A stretch of DNA of 9,105 nucleotides from JBKHBT01 sp046542255 (lineage in GTDB: Bacteria; UBP14; UBA6098; JBKHBT01), in assembly GCA_046542255.1 (NCBI GenBank), contig JBKHBT010000114.1:1-9105 (forward strand), read 5' to 3'. Shown piece by piece: positions 6,036-9,105 of the stretch. Position 1 is the first letter of the stretch, and every line of letters starts with the position of its first letter. The notes beneath the pieces were generated by a model that saw nothing but the letters and a program-made list of their open reading frames with translations, was not told the DNA's origin and did not search any database. Made by a program: the position numbers and the translations under genes.

Positions 6036-6545
6036 ATGAGAAAACTTCTTTTACTAATCATTTTATCCTTTCTGATATTCGCTTCTCCGGTCGAGGTCAA
6101 AAGTACTATCGACAATGGCGGTGGACGAATTTCAGATGGTGAGAATGAAAATCAAGCATCTATAGGCCAGCCAATAACTGGCAAGGCAAGCAGCGATGAG
6201 TATATCGATGTAGCTGGCTATATTACAGCAACCGCACATATTACTCTTTCCGTTGACGATGATGAACCGATTTATAAAAATCAGAAATTGATTGTTCTGG
6301 AAAATAGGCCCAATCCCTTTAATGAAAGGACCAGGATACAGTTTCGTCTGTATGAGAAAATGGATGTCTCGCTAGAGGTGATTAATTTACGTGGCCAAAG
6401 GGTTTTCGAATTTAGCCAGAAGCAGATTCCGCCCGGCGCACATAGTGTTCTTTTCGAGGCAGGGAATCTACCCGATGGGATATATCTCTATAAAATAAAA
6501 GCAGGCGAGATAGAAATTCAAAAGAAAATGACATTAATTAATTAA
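6036..6545 (+). CDS. Small exported protein with type A C-terminal sorting domain
   Basis: 169 residues. An N-terminal signal peptide (about 1-17, MRKLLLLIILSFLIFASP) is followed by a short Gly/Asn-rich region (STIDNGGGRISDG, ASIGQPITGKA, VAGYITA). This matches the 'xGGG ... IGQPxxG ... Y' segment commonly found just before sorting domains in FCB-group secreted proteins. Residues 86-169 are a type A sorting domain (LENRPNPFNERTRIQF, VINLRGQRVF, LPDGIYLYKI, final KKMTLIN). There is almost no cargo between signal and sorting domain, so this may be an accessory or surface-anchored partner of the following fibre rather than an enzyme. Strong Shine-Dalgarno AGGAGG at 6024-6029. The next gene starts 18 bases after the stop with its own Shine-Dalgarno, so the two are probably one operon. 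Confidence 0.85.
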   Translation: MRKLLLLIILSFLIFASPVEVKSTIDNGGGRISDGENENQASIGQPITGKASSDEYIDVAGYITATAHITLSVDDDEPIYKNQKLIVLENRPNPFNERTRIQFRLYEKMDVSLEVINLRGQRVFEFSQKQIPPGAHSVLFEAGNLPDGIYLYKIKAGEIEIQKKMTLIN

Positions 6546-6563
6546 ACGAAAAGGATATAAGAC

Positions 6564-9105
6564 ATGAAAAAAGGAACGATTTTAGGATTAATTATTATGG
6601 TAATGGCCATTGCATTGATGGCAGAGGTGCCACATCAAATATCATATCAGGGCAAAATCTATGAAACAACGACCGGCGAAGCAGTATCAGATAGTGAATA
6701 CAATATAAGATTCAGAATTTATACCGAAGAGACTGGCGGAGAGCCGATCTGGGAAGAGATTCATTATGATGTAGTTGTCACCAATGGCCTTTATCATGTA
6801 ATGTTAGGCTCGAGTGAACCATTTGGCGAGCATATCGATTTTTCTGAGCAATACTATCTCGAGATATTATTCGATGGCTCTCTTATGGAACCAAGATACC
6901 GTTTTGGCTCGAGTCCGTATGCACTCAATATCTCGGGTATGGGCGCAGAGGATGGCGATATCATGAAATACAATGCACTTCTATCGAAATGGGAAACAGT
7001 CACCCCTTTCGGCGAAGAGCAAGTAGAACTGTTTTTAGAAAGAAACCCAGTCTCCCTCAATGCATTTACTACAATAGAAGGTATTCCGCTTAATAATTGG
7101 GATTATATCTCTGGAATACCAGTGGATATTGCTGATGGCGACAGTTTTTTAACCGAAGAAGCAGTCGAGAATTATATTACAAATGGCCCAATAGACCTAC
7201 ATAATACAGCTACTTTTGATGGTGGCAAGATAAATGACTGGCGATATCTAACTAATGTCCCCGATGGCCTTTCCGATGGCGACCAATGGTCTATATCTAC
7301 TGAAATAGGTGATGGCACTGCCGATTCTTCCATTGTTCTTGGTGGCAATTGGGGTATTTTCAGAAAGGGAAATAATGGCATAGGCAATGGCTGCTCGACA
7401 CATGTGAACCTTGGACAAATAAGTACGACTGGTAAAGAAGGAGCAGATTACAAACATATCACTGTTTCCGGTGGTTATCATAATATCGCAGAAAATCAGG
7501 GTGCAACAATCGCTGGTGGTGGTGAGAACAGAGCCGCGGGAGCAGCAGCTTTTATTGGTGGTGGTTCGGATAATATTGTAGGCGGACATGTCTCTGTGAA
7601 TGTTGGTGGCTTAGAAAATATCGTGAATGGTGATTATTCGGCAGCTATCGGTGGAGCAAGAAATATTGTTGATGGTAATTTTTCTATGGCATTTGGCCGT
7701 GAAGCAGAGAGTATGTCGGACTACTTAGCGCAATTCTATTCACCTGAATATCCAGGGACTCTTCAGGTTGCTGGTATTGTAAAGGCTGACAGCTTTGTAG
7801 GCTTGCCAGATTTTATTGTAGATGGAGACCAGACTGGCTTCAATCAGATGAGAGTCGAAGATCAGCCATGGCTCGAAGACCAGATTACATTTGTTGGTGG
7901 TGATGGTATTGCACTAAATCAAGGCAATGATACAATCATAGTCGATTACGATGGCCAAATCGGCGATTTTGATTGGGAAATAGAAGACTACCTCGGCGAT
8001 GGCGAACATGATACAACATTGATTCTTGGTGGCAAATGGGGTATTGCTCGCGTTAGTAATTATGCATTCGGAAATGCATGTTCCACATTTATCAATTTCG
8101 GACAAAATAGCGTCACAGGTAGAGATGGGAGCAATCATAAATACATCACTGTTTCTGGTGGAAGACTGAATATTGCAGAAAATACCGGTTCTGTGATTTC
8201 CGGTGGTACCGATAATACAGCATCAGGACAATATGGAGCAATTTCTGGTGGATATTCGAATTCTGCATTGGGAGATTTTTCATCTGTTTCCGGTGGTAAA
8301 GTTAACACGGTATCGGGTATATGTTCATATATACCAAATGGTTATGCTGTGAACGTAAATGGTAATTTTGCAATGGGTTTTGGAAGACAGGTTACTAATA
8401 ATTCAGATTATACAGCCAAATTTTTCTCTTCCAGTTATCCTGGCTCTCTCAAGGTCGTGGGCGTAATACATGCCGATAGCTATTCCGGCCTTCCGGCAGA
8501 CCTTGCCGATGGCGATGATTACCTATCTGAACACGATGTAGAAACATATATCACAAATGGAGCATTAGACCTGCATTCTTCGACAACTATTGGCGGTAAT
8601 CCCATCAATGACTGGGAAAGCTTGACAAGCATCCCGGTCGATATTGCAGATGGTGATGATGTAGATACAACTATTGCCGAATGGACAGCGATTAAGGGCA
8701 TTCCTGCTGGTTTCGATGACGGCATCGATGATGTCGATACAGTGATGGCAGAATGGGCTTCAATCAAGGGTACTCCGATCGGACTCGATGATGGTGATGA
8801 TGTCGATACTACAATCGCTGATTGGGGATATATCAAAAATATACCAGCGGATATCGCCGATGGCGACGATGATACTCAGCTTTCGGAAGCACAGGTCGAG
8901 ACATATATCACAAATGACGCGATAGATTTAGCAGATGGAAGCACATATAATGGTAGTGCCATAAATGACTTTACAACCCTTGCCAATGTACCAGCAGATT
9001 TAGCTGATGGCGATGATGTCGATACTACAATCGCCGAATGGACTTCGCTTAAAAATATACCAGCGGATATCGCCGATGGCGACGATGATACTCAGCTTTC
9101 GGAAG
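6564..9105 (+). CDS. Repetitive surface fibre / tail-fibre-like protein (3' partial)
   Basis: The frame stays open for at least 847 residues from ATG 6564 and is cut by the right edge; AAAAGGA at 6549-6555 is the Shine-Dalgarno. Residues 1-20 are a signal peptide (cut likely after ALMA). Residues 21-123 form the N-terminal domain common on FCB surface proteins (ISYQGKIYETTTGEAVSD, NGLYHVMLGSSEPF, FGSSPYALNI). A GDIMKYNALLSKWE segment (131-144) and Asp/Gly-rich linkers follow. Two homologous 162-residue modules occupy 254-415 and 483-644, each with five 15-residue repeats of the form VSGGxxNxAxG, like the left-handed beta-roll heads of YadA-type adhesins and S74-type tail-fibre proteins. From about 645 a stalk of 23-25-residue units carries recurring DxADGDD and TIAEWxxIKxIP. 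Role: probably a trimeric extracellular fibre for adhesion or matrix building, by analogy. The missing C-terminus may hold a sorting domain or an S74 chaperone domain; this cannot be seen. Confidence 0.85.
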   Translation, partial: MKKGTILGLIIMVMAIALMAEVPHQISYQGKIYETTTGEAVSDSEYNIRFRIYTEETGGEPIWEEIHYDVVVTNGLYHVMLGSSEPFGEHIDFSEQYYLEILFDGSLMEPRYRFGSSPYALNISGMGAEDGDIMKYNALLSKWETVTPFGEEQVELFLERNPVSLNAFTTIEGIPLNNWDYISGIPVDIADGDSFLTEEAVENYITNGPIDLHNTATFDGGKINDWRYLTNVPDGLSDGDQWSISTEIGDGTADSSIVLGGNWGIFRKGNNGIGNGCSTHVNLGQISTTGKEGADYKHITVSGGYHNIAENQGATIAGGGENRAAGAAAFIGGGSDNIVGGHVSVNVGGLENIVNGDYSAAIGGARNIVDGNFSMAFGREAESMSDYLAQFYSPEYPGTLQVAGIVKADSFVGLPDFIVDGDQTGFNQMRVEDQPWLEDQITFVGGDGIALNQGNDTIIVDYDGQIGDFDWEIEDYLGDGEHDTTLILGGKWGIARVSNYAFGNACSTFINFGQNSVTGRDGSNHKYITVSGGRLNIAENTGSVISGGTDNTASGQYGAISGGYSNSALGDFSSVSGGKVNTVSGICSYIPNGYAVNVNGNFAMGFGRQVTNNSDYTAKFFSSSYPGSLKVVGVIHADSYSGLPADLADGDDYLSEHDVETYITNGALDLHSSTTIGGNPINDWESLTSIPVDIADGDDVDTTIAEWTAIKGIPAGFDDGIDDVDTVMAEWASIKGTPIGLDDGDDVDTTIADWGYIKNIPADIADGDDDTQLSEAQVETYITNDAIDLADGSTYNGSAINDFTTLANVPADLADGDDVDTTIAEWTSLKNIPADIADGDDDTQLSE
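7323..7808 (+). repeat. Fibre head module 1 (162 codons)
   Basis: First copy of a duplicated module. It runs from DSSIVLGGNWGIF through GCSTHVNLGQ and KHITVSGG, then five 15-residue beta-roll repeats (7464-7688), AFGRE, FYSPEYPGTLQVAGIV and KADSFVGLP. It aligns without any gap to module 2 at 8010-8495, with close to half of the residues identical (79 of 162 by hand count). Confidence 0.85.
8010..8495 (+). repeat. Fibre head module 2 (162 codons)
   Basis: Second copy of the module, exactly the same length as module 1. It runs DTTLILGGKWGIA, ACSTFINFGQ, KYITVSGG, five 15-residue repeats (8151-8375), GFGRQ, FFSSSYPGSLKVVGVI and HADSYSGLP. The fifth repeat (IPNGYAVNVNGNFAM) has lost the SGG signature. 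A cysteine in the fourth repeat (residue 587) has no counterpart in module 1. Confidence 0.85.
8655..9105 (+). repeat. Tandem repeats of the fibre stalk, 72-base units in a 216-base higher-order period
   Basis: The motif DDVDT begins at 8655, 8727, 8796 and 9012. The first intervals are 72 and 69 bases (24 and 23 residues). The next is 216 bases and holds three units of 23, 25 and 24 residues, each ending in ADG. Comparing 8790-8889 with 9006-9105 gives about 90 matches in 100 bases, including exact runs of 23 bases (from 8796 and 9012) and 55 bases (from 8835 and 9051). The unit with ITN(G/D)xxDL ... IND also occurs near 7171-7240 and 8548-8620. The array runs off the right edge. Confidence 0.85.

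Noticed and set aside
5861..6142. 93-codon frame across the intergenic region into the small sorting-domain gene
   Set aside because: It is AT-driven, hydrophobic and low in complexity. It overlaps the well-supported gene at 6036, has no good Shine-Dalgarno, and would leave that gene's strong one inside it.
6854..8836. Several minus-strand open frames of 68-113 codons (6854-7060, 7172-7387, 7248-7589, 7914-8138, 8519-8836)
   Set aside because: They lie inside the long plus-strand fibre gene; the repetitive codon pattern keeps the opposite strand open. No recognisable domains, and the Ser/Thr-rich repeats simply mirror the fibre's Asp repeats.
8655..9105. Regular repeats considered as a CRISPR array
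   Set aside because: The repeats are in-frame coding units with unequal conservation, with no constant repeat and unique-spacer alternation.

Overview
The window looks like chromosomal DNA from an uncultured, fairly AT-rich bacterium of the FCB group (Bacteroidetes, Cloacimonadota, Marinimicrobia and relatives). The basis is two proteins ending in a type A C-terminal sorting domain (PNPFN ... GIY), the domain used by Por/type IX-type secretion. A large surface-fibre gene also has the N-terminal 'ISYQGK ... NGLYHVMLGS ... SPYA' layout common in such genomes. The phylum cannot be fixed from this sequence. I see no rRNA, tRNA, CRISPR array or transposase.

Left part (1-1850): an AraC-type regulator fused to a GyrI-like ligand-binding domain, cut by the left edge and followed by a clear intrinsic terminator. 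Next come a DUF433 antitoxin-like protein without its usual toxin partner and a short TsaA/TrmO-type tRNA methyltransferase. Middle part (1850-5700): a secreted SH3-like protein with a probable beta-barrel C-terminus faces a secreted alpha/beta-hydrolase on the minus strand, with one base between their stop codons. The hydrolase diverges from a small lipoprotein across an AT-rich promoter region.

Right part (5670-9105): a 364-base AT-rich gap leads into a probable two-gene operon. Its first gene encodes a small exported protein that is little more than a linker plus a sorting domain. The second (6564 to the right edge, at least 847 residues, no stop reached) encodes a repetitive surface fibre. 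The fibre has two colinear 162-residue modules, each holding five 15-residue beta-roll repeats. An Asp/Gly-rich tandem-repeat stalk built from roughly 24-residue units, with a 216-base higher-order period, follows.

Most of the middle and right genes encode envelope or secreted proteins. The most interesting points are the internal Shine-Dalgarno site that could release the GyrI-like domain alone, the fibre's hierarchical repeats, and an exact 55-base repeat that ends at the window edge and suggests an assembly break inside the stalk. No defence or mobile system is evident.
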